From Betaproteobacteria bacterium Ga0077526 (GTDB lineage: Bacteria; Pseudomonadota; Gammaproteobacteria; Burkholderiales; Ga0077523), in assembly GCA_001464765.1 (NCBI GenBank), contig LNDV01000029.1, forward strand, positions 288,193 to 352,192: DNA of 64,000 nucleotides, given 5' to 3'. The notes beneath the pieces were generated by a model. It searched no databases. It saw only the letters and a list, made by a program, of their open reading frames with translations, and was not told the DNA's origin. Both the position numbers and the translations under genes were made by a program. Shown here in pieces: positions 14,774-20,964 of this stretch. Numbering within the stretch: position 1 is the stretch's first letter; each line of letters starts with the position of its first letter.

Positions 14774-15274
14774 CTAGAGACCGAGGCCGACATAAAAGTA
14801 CAGGAATCCGTCGGTGGACGACAGTGCGGGCTCATTGCTCCGAAAGTGCCCGAGCCCGATTTTCGCTCCCATCCCTCCACCAGCAGAGAATTGCTCGACG
14901 ACCGCTCCTGTATAGGTGCGATTCATGTCGGGTCCCAAGTCGACAAGCCAGGTTCGCAGAACCGCGACCTTGACGGTAAATGCAGTCAGGGTGTAGGGCT
15001 TGTGGCCGCCAACAGGGACATACACTCCGCCGGACACCATGCCTCCGCCAATGCCAAGGTCGACGTTTCCCTGAAAGCCAAAAGCATCGAAACGAGATGG
15101 TGCATGAATGCCGCCAGACAAAGAGGCCACCAACGGATATGAGATCCCGACACTCTTTGTCCAGACAAACATGCTAGTGTCTTCGGCCTTCTCACCTGCA
15201 GCAGCAATGCTCGGTATCGTTAGGAGCGATAACAAGATCACGGAACGCAGTGGTGCGTCGCAGGTGCGGTTCAT
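14774..15274 (-). CDS. Secreted hypothetical protein, 166 aa
   Basis: ATG 15274 starts a clear Sec signal peptide (RSVILLSLLTIPSIAAAGEK). The mature part is rich in glycine and alternating hydrophobic residues: YPLVASLSGGIHAPSRF, VDLGIGGGMVSGGVYVPVGG, SAGGGMGAKIGLGHFRSNEP and a C-terminal FLYFYVGLGL. This looks like a small beta-barrel or outer-membrane-associated protein ending in an aromatic-rich strand. No family is assigned. The stop abuts the long repeat copy A. Confidence 0.68.
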   Translation of the reverse strand: MNRTCDAPLRSVILLSLLTIPSIAAAGEKAEDTSMFVWTKSVGISYPLVASLSGGIHAPSRFDAFGFQGNVDLGIGGGMVSGGVYVPVGGHKPYTLTAFTVKVAVLRTWLVDLGPDMNRTYTGAVVEQFSAGGGMGAKIGLGHFRSNEPALSSTDGFLYFYVGLGL

Positions 15275-15306
15275 GCGCTGTTCCCCACGCTGCCCGACGG
15301 CTGACC

Positions 15307-15354
15307 GCACCCGAGCGCGCAAGCGGACGACGCCGGCTGTAGCGCTTCGGGTGC
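15307..15354 (-). other. Inter-cassette hairpin, degenerate attC candidate
   Basis: GCACCCGAGCGC (15307-15318) pairs with GCGCTTCGGGTGC (15342-15354), one bulge, 23-base loop region. It lies between the 14774-15274 gene start and the end of the 15557-16474 gene, where an attC is expected. Outer RYYYAAC/GTTRRRY boxes are not evident, so the call is tentative. Confidence 0.35.
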
Positions 15355-15385
15355 AGCAAAGCGGGTGTGCGGAGCGGGGGTTACT

Positions 15386-15520
15386 TCAGCGGAAAGAGTC
15401 ATTGACGATCTCGCGACAACAGGTCGAATGGCAAGCCCGGTTGAACTCTGCGCGGACAGAATCCGCGGCTGCCAGGCGCCCCTCGGTGGTGTGGTCGTCC
15501 AGTTCGATGAGCGCTTCCAC
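15386..15520 (-). CDS. Small in-frame ORF after the 15557 stop codon (possible broken C-terminus)
   Basis: GTG 15520 to TGA 15386 encodes 44 residues (VEALIELDDHTTEGRLAAAD, then SVRAEFNRACHSTCCREIVN). It is in exactly the same frame as the 15557-16474 gene, separated from its TAG by only 12 sense codons. The codon use looks coding (G/C third positions). It may be a tiny gene, or the missing tail of the upstream protein cut off by a nonsense mutation. I cannot decide between these from the sequence. Confidence 0.35.
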   Translation of the reverse strand: MEALIELDDHTTEGRLAAADSVRAEFNRACHSTCCREIVNDSFR

Positions 15521-15556
15521 TGTACGGCCCTTCTGTGCGGTGAGGCATCTGCGGAA

Positions 15557-16474
15557 CTATCGTCTTTCGCGGTCCCTAAGCCGCTGGGTCAGGATCCGCA
15601 CCCGCGCCTGCCACGAATGCGGAACATTGGGCGGGCCGGGAGCAGCCCCGGGCCTCATGGGCGCATACGGCAGCTTTGCGAAACCGGCCCGCACGACGTA
15701 CTCCCAGAACGGATGCTCCGGACGCAACGGAAACTGAATCGCGACCACTTGGCTCCCGTGCACCAGGAAGGGCATCCCAAGATTCCCGAGTGCCAACCGA
15801 GGGCGAACGTCGAATCCGATGAATGGACCCATAGGCGCCTTGAGTTGCGCGCCGGCCTTCAAGATGGCGTCAATGAAGTCAAGAATCATCTTGGATGCGC
15901 CGTCGCCCAACTCCTCGTCGTACAGAACTTCCGCCTTCTTCAATTCGGGCGTGCGGCTGGCTGGATCCGGACCGACGAAGAATGCAATGCCGGATTCGAA
16001 CCGACCGTTGCTCTTCTGCTTCAGATAGACGCACGGCAGCACGACGCCGCGGTGTTTGCGCTCCAGGTATGCCGGCAGAGCGGATGCGATCATGATCAGA
16101 TTCTGAAAGTACAAGAGTGTGGCGGTGCGCTCATCTGTGTCGGGCGGCTGCATCTTCAACCCGTACGCCTCTTCCTCGCCAACCTGGAAAGTCAGGTAAC
16201 TCGGCCCGTCGTCTCCCGCTATCCCAACCCCCATCGGCCAACGGGCGGCGAACGACTTGATTTCATCTTCGGTTGCCGGGAAGAGTTCCAGCTTGCCGAT
16301 GCCCGTTTCGATCACGATCGTGTTCGGCCTGGAGCGTGAGTCATCGGGGGGAGACGACCTCGTCGCAGGGTCCGTGCCCTCCCCTCGATCTCGCACTCCG
16401 ATGCCGAGGAGCTTCCGCACTTTAGTGAAAGGATGTCGAGATCTTCCAGATGGAAGATCACTATCCGAATCCAT
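15557..16474 (-). CDS. Hypothetical protein, 305 aa
   Basis: A soluble protein with no signal or membrane segment. It has a charged, low-complexity N-terminus to about residue 45, then IVIETGIGKLELFPATEDEI, SYLTFQVGEEEAYGLKM, LIMIASALPAYLERKHRGVV, and a C-terminal IGFDVRPRLALGNLGMPFLV followed by FPLRPEHPFWEYVVRAGFA. I recognise no family. ATG 16474 has GGAG 8 bases upstream and is preferred to the GTG at 16516. The frame continues in phase for 57 codons after the TAG, noted separately. It lies between two attC-like segments. Confidence 0.62.
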   Translation of the reverse strand: MDSDSDLPSGRSRHPFTKVRKLLGIGVRDRGEGTDPATRSSPPDDSRSRPNTIVIETGIGKLELFPATEDEIKSFAARWPMGVGIAGDDGPSYLTFQVGEEEAYGLKMQPPDTDERTATLLYFQNLIMIASALPAYLERKHRGVVLPCVYLKQKSNGRFESGIAFFVGPDPASRTPELKKAEVLYDEELGDGASKMILDFIDAILKAGAQLKAPMGPFIGFDVRPRLALGNLGMPFLVHGSQVVAIQFPLRPEHPFWEYVVRAGFAKLPYAPMRPGAAPGPPNVPHSWQARVRILTQRLRDRERR

Positions 16475-16650
16475 AAGGTCTCCAAATTGGTGCGCCTTCG
16501 TTGGATTGCTCCCCACCCTACGCGGACTTCTGTTCTTCTATGCAGGCTATGTGCACGTGAATACGGTCGGATGGTCCCCGAGTAGCAGCGCATCGGTGAT
16601 GCGAACGTCGCGGCAGTGGCCAAGCCGCATCCGAGAGCTCTCTCACGATG

Positions 16651-16960
16651 CTCTAACGTTCTTGCGTTCCTAGAGGACGCGGAATCCCAAGTCGTTCCTC
16701 GTGTATATCCGGGCGGCGTCCCAAAGCTTCTGTTGAGGTACCTCCCAAGTCCTGTGCCACCGGCCACCACCGCAAAGGCGCGGAGCCTAGGGGCATCCCG
16801 AGCGTGGCGACCATCTTCCGCAACAGAGTAGCGCTGTCGGAATCCGCTGGCTATCCCCGTCCGCGAGGCTTCACCAGTTCTGGCGATCTGGCGGTGGGCG
16901 GGAATCGTTCCCAGTTGTCGCTATGGGTCGACGTATCGGATTGACGGCTGAAGCAGTAGA
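16651..16960 (-). repeat. Long inter-cassette repeat, copy B (attC-like left box)
   Basis: It starts at CTCTAACGTTC, includes GACGCGGAATCCCAAGTCGT and the block CTTCCGCAACAGAGTAGCGC, and continues past GCTGGCTATCCCC and CCAGTTCTGG. Copy C (20584-20910) follows the same course over ~310 bp; copy A matches the first ~190 bp. On the minus strand copies B and C keep one frame open with a shared GIAS-F-QRYSVAE peptide. The spacer 16475-16650 left of it shows no gene. Confidence 0.62.
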
Positions 16961-16988
16961 GCGGAGGCGGCGCACCCTGGCACGCGCG

Positions 16989-17249
16989 TTAGCAGTGACG
17001 GTCGGCGATCTGTCCCGGCTGGCAGGAGCAGTCGTACCTGACCTGCCTACCGTTTTGAGTACCAGCGCTTAGCTGAGACTGGCCCCCTGGGTGGAAGTGA
17101 TCGACGGTCTCTCGAGGAAATGGCGCTTCGGCCCGGAGGACTTCCTCATGAACACCGCGGTCGCGGCGGTGGCCGCCCTGGTCGAACACAATCCGAAGCT
17201 CGACAGATTGTTCGACTTCCGCATCCACTACCGCCCGTCGATCCGGCAT
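16989..17249 (-). CDS. Uncertain ORF, 86 aa
   Basis: ATG 17249 to TAA 16989 encodes MPDRRAVVDAEVEQSVELRI, then a charged middle and a cysteine-containing tail (GRQVRYDCSCQPGQIADRHC). The TAA lies inside GTTAGCA (16988-16994), as a cassette stop does in the GTTAGGC of the 20110-20176 attC. That is the main argument for it. An overlapping plus-strand frame (17091-17471) is also open and equally plausible by composition. Treat it as a candidate only. Confidence 0.28.
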   Translation of the reverse strand: MPDRRAVVDAEVEQSVELRIVFDQGGHRRDRGVHEEVLRAEAPFPRETVDHFHPGGQSQLSAGTQNGRQVRYDCSCQPGQIADRHC

Positions 17250-17299
17250 GAGCGGCAGTTCGTCGAGGAGTGCTGGTCGCCGAATAGGACTGAGGGGTG

Positions 17300-17635
17300 C
17301 TACACCGGTAGCCAGCGCCACCAGAACGGTTTGCTCGTCTCTCTGGCACCGAGACCCTTCAGCAACGTGACGAACTCTTCGCGCCCGTGCGCCTTTGCTG
17401 CTTGCAGCGGCGTAAGGTCATCGAGCTCAGAAACGAGATTGGGGTCCGCTCCAGAACCAAGCAGAAAGTGAGCGATCTCGAGGTGTCCTTGAATCAGGCT
17501 TGTCACGAGCAGGGTGCGCAGAATCTCCGGGTGCTGATGGTTCGGGTCGACGCCTTCCTTGATGTAGTAACTCACGAGCGAAAGATCGCCATCGACCGTC
17601 GCTTGGTACAAAACCTTCCAGTCGCCTGCGGACAT
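17300..17635 (-). CDS. Ankyrin-repeat protein
   Basis: 111 aa with about three ankyrin-like units: VDGDLSLVSYYIKEGVDPN, LLVTSLIQGHLEIAHFLLGS (GADPN) and TPLQAAKAHGREEFVTLLKG. The alternating helices and the 'G.DPN' turns are typical of the protein-binding ankyrin fold. The binding partner is unknown. ATG 17635 gives a sensible N-terminus (MSAGDWKVLYQATVDGDLSL). It is a single small soluble gene on the same strand as the array; its own attC is not obvious, and the spacer 17636-17902 holds only a degenerate GCCGAAC box near 17718. Confidence 0.82.
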   Translation of the reverse strand: MSAGDWKVLYQATVDGDLSLVSYYIKEGVDPNHQHPEILRTLLVTSLIQGHLEIAHFLLGSGADPNLVSELDDLTPLQAAKAHGREEFVTLLKGLGARETSKPFWWRWLPV

Positions 17636-17902
17636 TGCGCCTCACTGGTGTTTCTCTATATGCGAGAAATCGGTCCCCGTACGAACTAGCTCTCGCTGTC
17701 AACCAGGGACTGCGCGCAGCCGAACGCCCTGGAGGAGCCGAAAGCAAACGCGCGCGGTGCTGCGCGTACCTGAGGCTCTACCGATGGAGCATGGGGCTCT
17801 CGGTCCATGGCAACTCGAAGGGTGCGCGACCCCGTGAGCGCTCGCCGGTGCCTCTACTGACGGCAAAGCATAACGCCGAACAGCGTAGTCGCGATTCCGG
17901 CC

Positions 17903-18385
17903 TCAGCGAAGCCGAAATTGCTCGCGATGCGCTCTGGCCCATGACGCCAGTTGAGACACAACTTCAGAGAGGTCGGAAACCACGCGTCCTGCTTCCTCCT
18001 CTTCTTCAGCGATCGGTGCCTCGAGGGCGTATTGCCGGGCGGTCACACTCTTCGGTATCTCGCCTCCAAAGACACGATTGACGTAGAGCTCCAGGCGCCC
18101 CCTTGTGCTGCGGGCGCCGATCTCCTCCAGGCCCAGCAGCACTTGATCGTAGAGATCCGCGCAGTCGTAATAGAAGAAATGGCTGACGCCCCCGGCTTCG
18201 GCTTCCGTGAGGAAGGTGTCCACACAGATAAAGAGCCGTTCATGGTGGTTCAGCTTCTTCAAGTCCGCGACAATGCTCTGTACGTCCAATGCACCCAGGA
18301 TTGCAGAGTTCAGCGATGACAGGAAAGGCCTCTCGTCCGGAATCGAGAAGGGTGAGATCGGAAGGGTCGAGGGTGCATGTCCCAT
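17903..18385 (-). CDS. Cassette-encoded hypothetical protein, 160 aa
   Basis: A soluble alpha/beta protein: SLNSAILGALDVQSIVADLK, LNHHERLFICVDTFLTEAEA, GGVSHFFYYDCADLYDQVLL and a helical C-terminus with an acidic run (PIAEEEEEAGRVVSDLSEVV). The pattern 'NSAILGALDV..IV.DLK..N..ER..I..D.F..E..AGG.SHFF.Y..AD' resembles DMP19-like/DUF4375 proteins, which are small and of uncertain function; this is an impression, not a search. ATG 18385 sits 4 bp after a perfect GCCTAAC box (18389-18395), fixing the cassette start. Confidence 0.65.
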   Translation of the reverse strand: MGHAPSTLPISPFSIPDERPFLSSLNSAILGALDVQSIVADLKKLNHHERLFICVDTFLTEAEAGGVSHFFYYDCADLYDQVLLGLEEIGARSTRGRLELYVNRVFGGEIPKSVTARQYALEAPIAEEEEEAGRVVSDLSEVVSQLASWARAHREQFRLR

Positions 18386-18388
18386 GAG

Positions 18389-18478
18389 GCCTAACGCGGT
18401 TGTAGAGGAAGTCGCCAGAATCGAAGGAGGCAAGAACGCAAAGGCACGTTCAGCCAGCCGGCGGAGCGTGGCGTTCGA
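18389..18478 (-). other. attC-like site with one perfect box
   Basis: GCCTAAC (18389-18395) is an exact RYYYAAC directly before the start of the 17903-18385 gene. GTTCGAT (18472-18478) is the best right box, with one mismatch, giving a 90 bp site. Only AACGC/GCGTT extends the pairing, so the right end is uncertain. Confidence 0.45.
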
Positions 18479-18556
18479 TCCCGAGAGCCCTGAGCGGATG
18501 ATCCCAGTCTCATTGCTGACGCTCCGCGAAAGAGGGCTTTTCCTACAGCCTCAACG
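18471..18556 (-). repeat. ~85 bp dispersed repeat, copy 2 (other copy 10558-10645)
   Basis: It runs from CGTTCGATCC to CCTCAACGC and contains GACGCTCCGCGAAA. It lies between the attC-like box at 18389 and the attC at 18548-18625 and holds no gene, so it could be an ORF-less cassette. An inverted pair GCGGAGCGT/ACGCTCCGC spans its left half. Confidence 0.5.
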
Positions 18557-18625
18557 CAAAGCTAAGGGGCAGCCGAAGGTGGGCGAAGCCCGCCGTGGGC
18601 TGTCCCCTTGAGCGCTGAGTTGGGC
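18548..18625 (-). other. attC recombination site with strong stem
   Basis: GCCTCAAC (18548-18555) and GTTGGGC (18619-18625, exact GTTRRRY) bound a 78 bp segment with the strong inner stem AAGGGGCAGCC/GGCTGTCCCCTT around GGTGGGCGAAGCCCGCC. A further GTTAGGC at 18657-18663 may be a second right-hand box. The 18675-19124 gene stops 50 bp to the right. Confidence 0.75.
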
Positions 18626-18674
18626 TGATGGCAGAGGGTGGCAATGAATGCACACCGTTAGGCAGATGACGCAA

Positions 18675-19124
18675 TTACGCATCGCGTAGTGCCTCGATGA
18701 ACGAATCAAAAGGCTCGCCAAACTCAGTGTCCAGCCTAATTTTCTCCCATGCTGCTACAAAGGCAGCTTTCCCCATTGCAGTCTTCATTCCTCCGCGCCA
18801 AACCTGCCATGTCTCTGCATGCAGGAATCCTCGTTGGTTAAGATGCCACTCCTCAAACGACAGATCGAAGTACGCCCTCATATTTCGCATAACGCTCCGA
18901 TACTCGTCAACCGACAGCGCCTCGAGAGAGAAATCCTTTCGGTTGATGTTCTCAGGAAATCGAAGAACGATTTCTTGATACCGTTTTGTGTAATCCGAGA
19001 ACTGCTGAATCTGCAATTGCTGGTTCATCTTGCGGAGTTGAAGGTATAGCGCGCCCAGGGCAACAGCTACACCTAGCAGAGTCGCGATGGCGCTAAAGAG
19101 GGAAATTATGTCGGAAGTAGTCAC
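18675..19124 (-). CDS. Membrane-anchored hypothetical protein, 149 aa
   Basis: GTG 19124 gives TTSDIISLFSAIATLLGVAV as an N-terminal membrane anchor, followed by a short coiled-coil-like basic/Gln stretch (LQLRKMNQQLQIQQFSDYTK) and a cytosolic domain (FPENINRKDFSLEALSVDEY; RAYFDLSFEEWHLNQRGFLH; WEKIRLDTEFGEPFDSFIEA). The layout matches small DUF4760-type membrane proteins; I do not claim the family. A degenerate GCCCAAC box (19151-19157) lies 27 bp upstream of the start, and attC 18548-18625 follows the stop. Confidence 0.65.
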   Translation of the reverse strand: MTTSDIISLFSAIATLLGVAVALGALYLQLRKMNQQLQIQQFSDYTKRYQEIVLRFPENINRKDFSLEALSVDEYRSVMRNMRAYFDLSFEEWHLNQRGFLHAETWQVWRGGMKTAMGKAAFVAAWEKIRLDTEFGEPFDSFIEALRDA

Positions 19125-19164
19125 GGGCTTAGTGAATGCATGGTTGCGGGGCCCAACGTTTGAG

Positions 19165-20097
19165 TTACACGTCCCGGGCACGCTTGCCTCGGGGCGCCTT
19201 CTTCGGCCTAGCACGCTTTGGAACCTCGGGCGATTCGAGGGCCGGGAGGGGAGCGGTCGCAACTTCAGGAGGCGCTGAGTCCGACGGCCCCGTTGGCAGG
19301 AGCGTGTCAGGGGGCAGACTCGGCGCCGTCTTCGCGGCGTCCCGCTCCGAGCTGTGCCAGTGTTCATCGAGTTCTTGCTCAAGCCACTCGGTCAGCTGAA
19401 GACACGACTCGTATGACTCCAAGAAGTATGCGATGTCGACAGGGAGAAATGCTCCGCGTCCTGCCCGAGCATGGGAGCCTGCCTTCTTCAGGTAGGTGTC
19501 ATTCACATAACCCCTGTTGTGGACATGAATATCTCGTGTGGCCTTGAGTTCGACGTAGCGGTGAAACGCGGCGCACTCAAGGAGATTGACTGAGAGCAAC
19601 GCCTGCAGCGCGTCCGCGAACTCTTTTGGGGACTTGTAGGACAAGTCGTTTAGCAGAGCGTCGGTCGCCTTGAGATGCACTTCCTCGAGGCTCTGGGCTT
19701 CCAGAACCGCCTCCAGGGACATAGTGCGCTTTGCCCCGAGCTTCTGGGGGTACCGGACCACCACAGAACGCAGAACGTCACCGAGCAGGGCTTCTACGAT
19801 AGTCACGAGTTGACCAATGCCGTTCACCGGCATCTGGGCCAGCGCCAAGAACTGATATCGCAGTAACAACTCATCCTTGGTGTAGTTGCGCGTACTCAAG
19901 ATCGCAGTCTTGTCCGGTCGATAGCCAACCGGAAACGAGATCTGTATCGAGTCCGCGTCATCACGTTGCACGTTGCCGGCAACCACATCGAAGGCGCCAT
20001 ATGTCAGCTGAGCAAGCTCGCCTTGGTTAAAGAGGGCATGGCGAGCTCCAGTCACAAGCCGGTAGAGAAGGTCGCCAAGAGTGGGGAGCGAGGTCAT
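19165..20097 (-). CDS. Putative HEPN-like protein, 310 aa
   Basis: The middle section is helical, with a block FHRYVELKATRDIHVHNRGY followed by VNDTYLKKAG. R-x4-6-H-x-H-N-R-G is the sort of motif seen in HEPN/RiboL-PSP-HEPN and MAE_28990-like putative RNases. The N-terminal ~90 residues include a DUF-like DSIQISFPVGYRPDKTAILS segment; the C-terminal 60 residues are a proline/alanine/lysine-rich disordered tail ending in RPKKAPRGKRARDV. ATG 20097 is 13 bp after the attC box at 20110. If HEPN, it could be an RNase in a defence or toxin role; this is inference. Confidence 0.6.
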   Translation of the reverse strand: MTSLPTLGDLLYRLVTGARHALFNQGELAQLTYGAFDVVAGNVQRDDADSIQISFPVGYRPDKTAILSTRNYTKDELLLRYQFLALAQMPVNGIGQLVTIVEALLGDVLRSVVVRYPQKLGAKRTMSLEAVLEAQSLEEVHLKATDALLNDLSYKSPKEFADALQALLSVNLLECAAFHRYVELKATRDIHVHNRGYVNDTYLKKAGSHARAGRGAFLPVDIAYFLESYESCLQLTEWLEQELDEHWHSSERDAAKTAPSLPPDTLLPTGPSDSAPPEVATAPLPALESPEVPKRARPKKAPRGKRARDV

Positions 20098-20109
20098 GCC
20101 AAGAGGGAC

Positions 20110-20176
20110 GTATAACGTTCAGCGCTGTGAGGCTGGGCGCCGCAGGCGACCAGTCCAAACGAGCGCGTGGTTAGGC
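20110..20176 (-). other. attC recombination site
   Basis: GTATAAC (20110-20116, one mismatch) and GTTAGGC (20170-20176, exact GTTRRRY) bound a 67 bp imperfect palindrome related to the 9298-9359 site over its whole length (shared CTGTG-GGCTGGGC-CC-CAGGC-A-CAG-CC-AACGAGCG). The TAA stop of the 20171-20575 gene lies within the right box; the next ATG is 13 bp to the left. Confidence 0.8.
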
Positions 20177-20575
20177 TTCATCGGCATCGCTCGCACGCTT
20201 AGAGGTGAGACGCGCTATCCACAGCCCGCCGCCCGAGCACGCAAACGCGACCGGCAGAAACATAACCGTCGCGAGTGTGTAACCGTAGAACGCTTGCTGG
20301 TCTTGTTGGGGAGTCCAATCTTCTGGAATATCGCCCAGACCAAGCAAGTAGTTGAGCACCCCGGCGCCGAACCAAAGAGCGACAAATGGCCATGTAAGGG
20401 AGAACACTCTTCCGTACGTCTCGCCCGCCCGTCCGCCAAAGAAGCCGAATACCGTAAGGACAGCGTAACCGGCAAGGGAGGTAGCAATGGTGCCGTTAGA
20501 GGGCAAGAGCATTCCGGCGGCCGTCATCAATGCCGTTATCAGGAAGGTCATTCGAAATGCTTGCGGCGTCATCAT
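20171..20575 (-). CDS. Cassette-encoded membrane protein, 134 aa
   Basis: Four hydrophobic segments: FLITALMTAAGMLL, IATSLAGYAVLTVFGFFGGR, FSLTWPFVALWFGAGVLNYL and YTLATVMFLPVAFACSGGGL, with a charged C-terminus (TSKRASDADEA). No family is recognised. ATG 20575 follows 9 bp after a perfect GCCTAAC box (20584-20590). The stop codon is inside the attC right box. It is the first cassette of the array in the direction of transcription; no attI or integrase gene is found upstream. Confidence 0.72.
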   Translation of the reverse strand: MMTPQAFRMTFLITALMTAAGMLLPSNGTIATSLAGYAVLTVFGFFGGRAGETYGRVFSLTWPFVALWFGAGVLNYLLGLGDIPEDWTPQQDQQAFYGYTLATVMFLPVAFACSGGGLWIARLTSKRASDADEA

Positions 20576-20583
20576 GTGTTGCA

Positions 20584-20910
20584 GCCTAACGTACTGTGGG
20601 TCTCAAACGACGCGGAGTTCCACGACGTCTGACGCATAAATCCGGCTTGCTTTCTTTAGCTTTCATGGGTTTACCGTCCAGCCTCCTTTCCATCGGCCCA
20701 TACGCCCGAACGTCCAGCGAAACCAGCCGCCGAGAGGTGCCGAGAACTTCCGCAACAGAGTAGCGCTGTCCGAATCTGCTGGCTATCCCCTCCCGGAAGG
20801 TTCGCCAGTTCTGGTGAACTGCTAGTCCGGGCGGCAATCGGATGCCGTCGGGAAGTGCTCCCAGTCAATAGGAATCGACTGGGCGAGCGGATGGCTGAAC
20901 CCGTCGCCGG
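20584..20910 (-). repeat. Long inter-cassette repeat, copy C at the array's upstream end
   Basis: It starts with the exact box GCCTAAC, then GACGCGGAGTTCCACGACGT, CTTCCGCAACAGAGTAGCGC, GCTGGCTATCCCC and CCAGTTCTGG, in the same order as copy B (16651-16960). It fills the gap before the sugar kinase. This is where an attI site and integrase would be expected in a complete integron; neither is seen. Confidence 0.62.
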
Positions 20911-20964
20911 TGCAGCCCGCACGGATGAATGAACGCCACGACCGCAGTCAGTCCGACCCCGTCG

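Larger units (their letters stand above)
8918..20910 (-). mobile_element. Integron-type gene-cassette array without integrase (CALIN-like)
   Basis: Every gene in this stretch is on the minus strand. Most are small, unrelated and unrecognised. At least seven spacers are attC-like palindromes with both boxes (9298, 12148, 12729, 13352, 14109, 18548 and 20110), placed 1-50 bp after one stop and, in most cases, 7-13 bp before the next start. Further spacers have one box only. No tyrosine recombinase or attI is visible on either side, so this fits a cluster of attC sites lacking an integrase, or the distal part of a larger array broken by later events. The left limit is uncertain (8.9 or 9.3 kb). 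Confidence 0.72.

Noticed and set aside
16312..16770. Minus-strand ORF (152 codons) over the start of the 15557 gene and repeat copy B
   Set aside because: It is out of frame with the gene and lies partly within a dispersed repeat; the peptide has no recognisable features.
20584..20964. Remnant of an integron integrase at the array's upstream end
   Set aside because: No tyrosine-recombinase motif (R...H-x-x-R...Y) or integrase-like frame was found on either strand; the stretch is repeat copy C.
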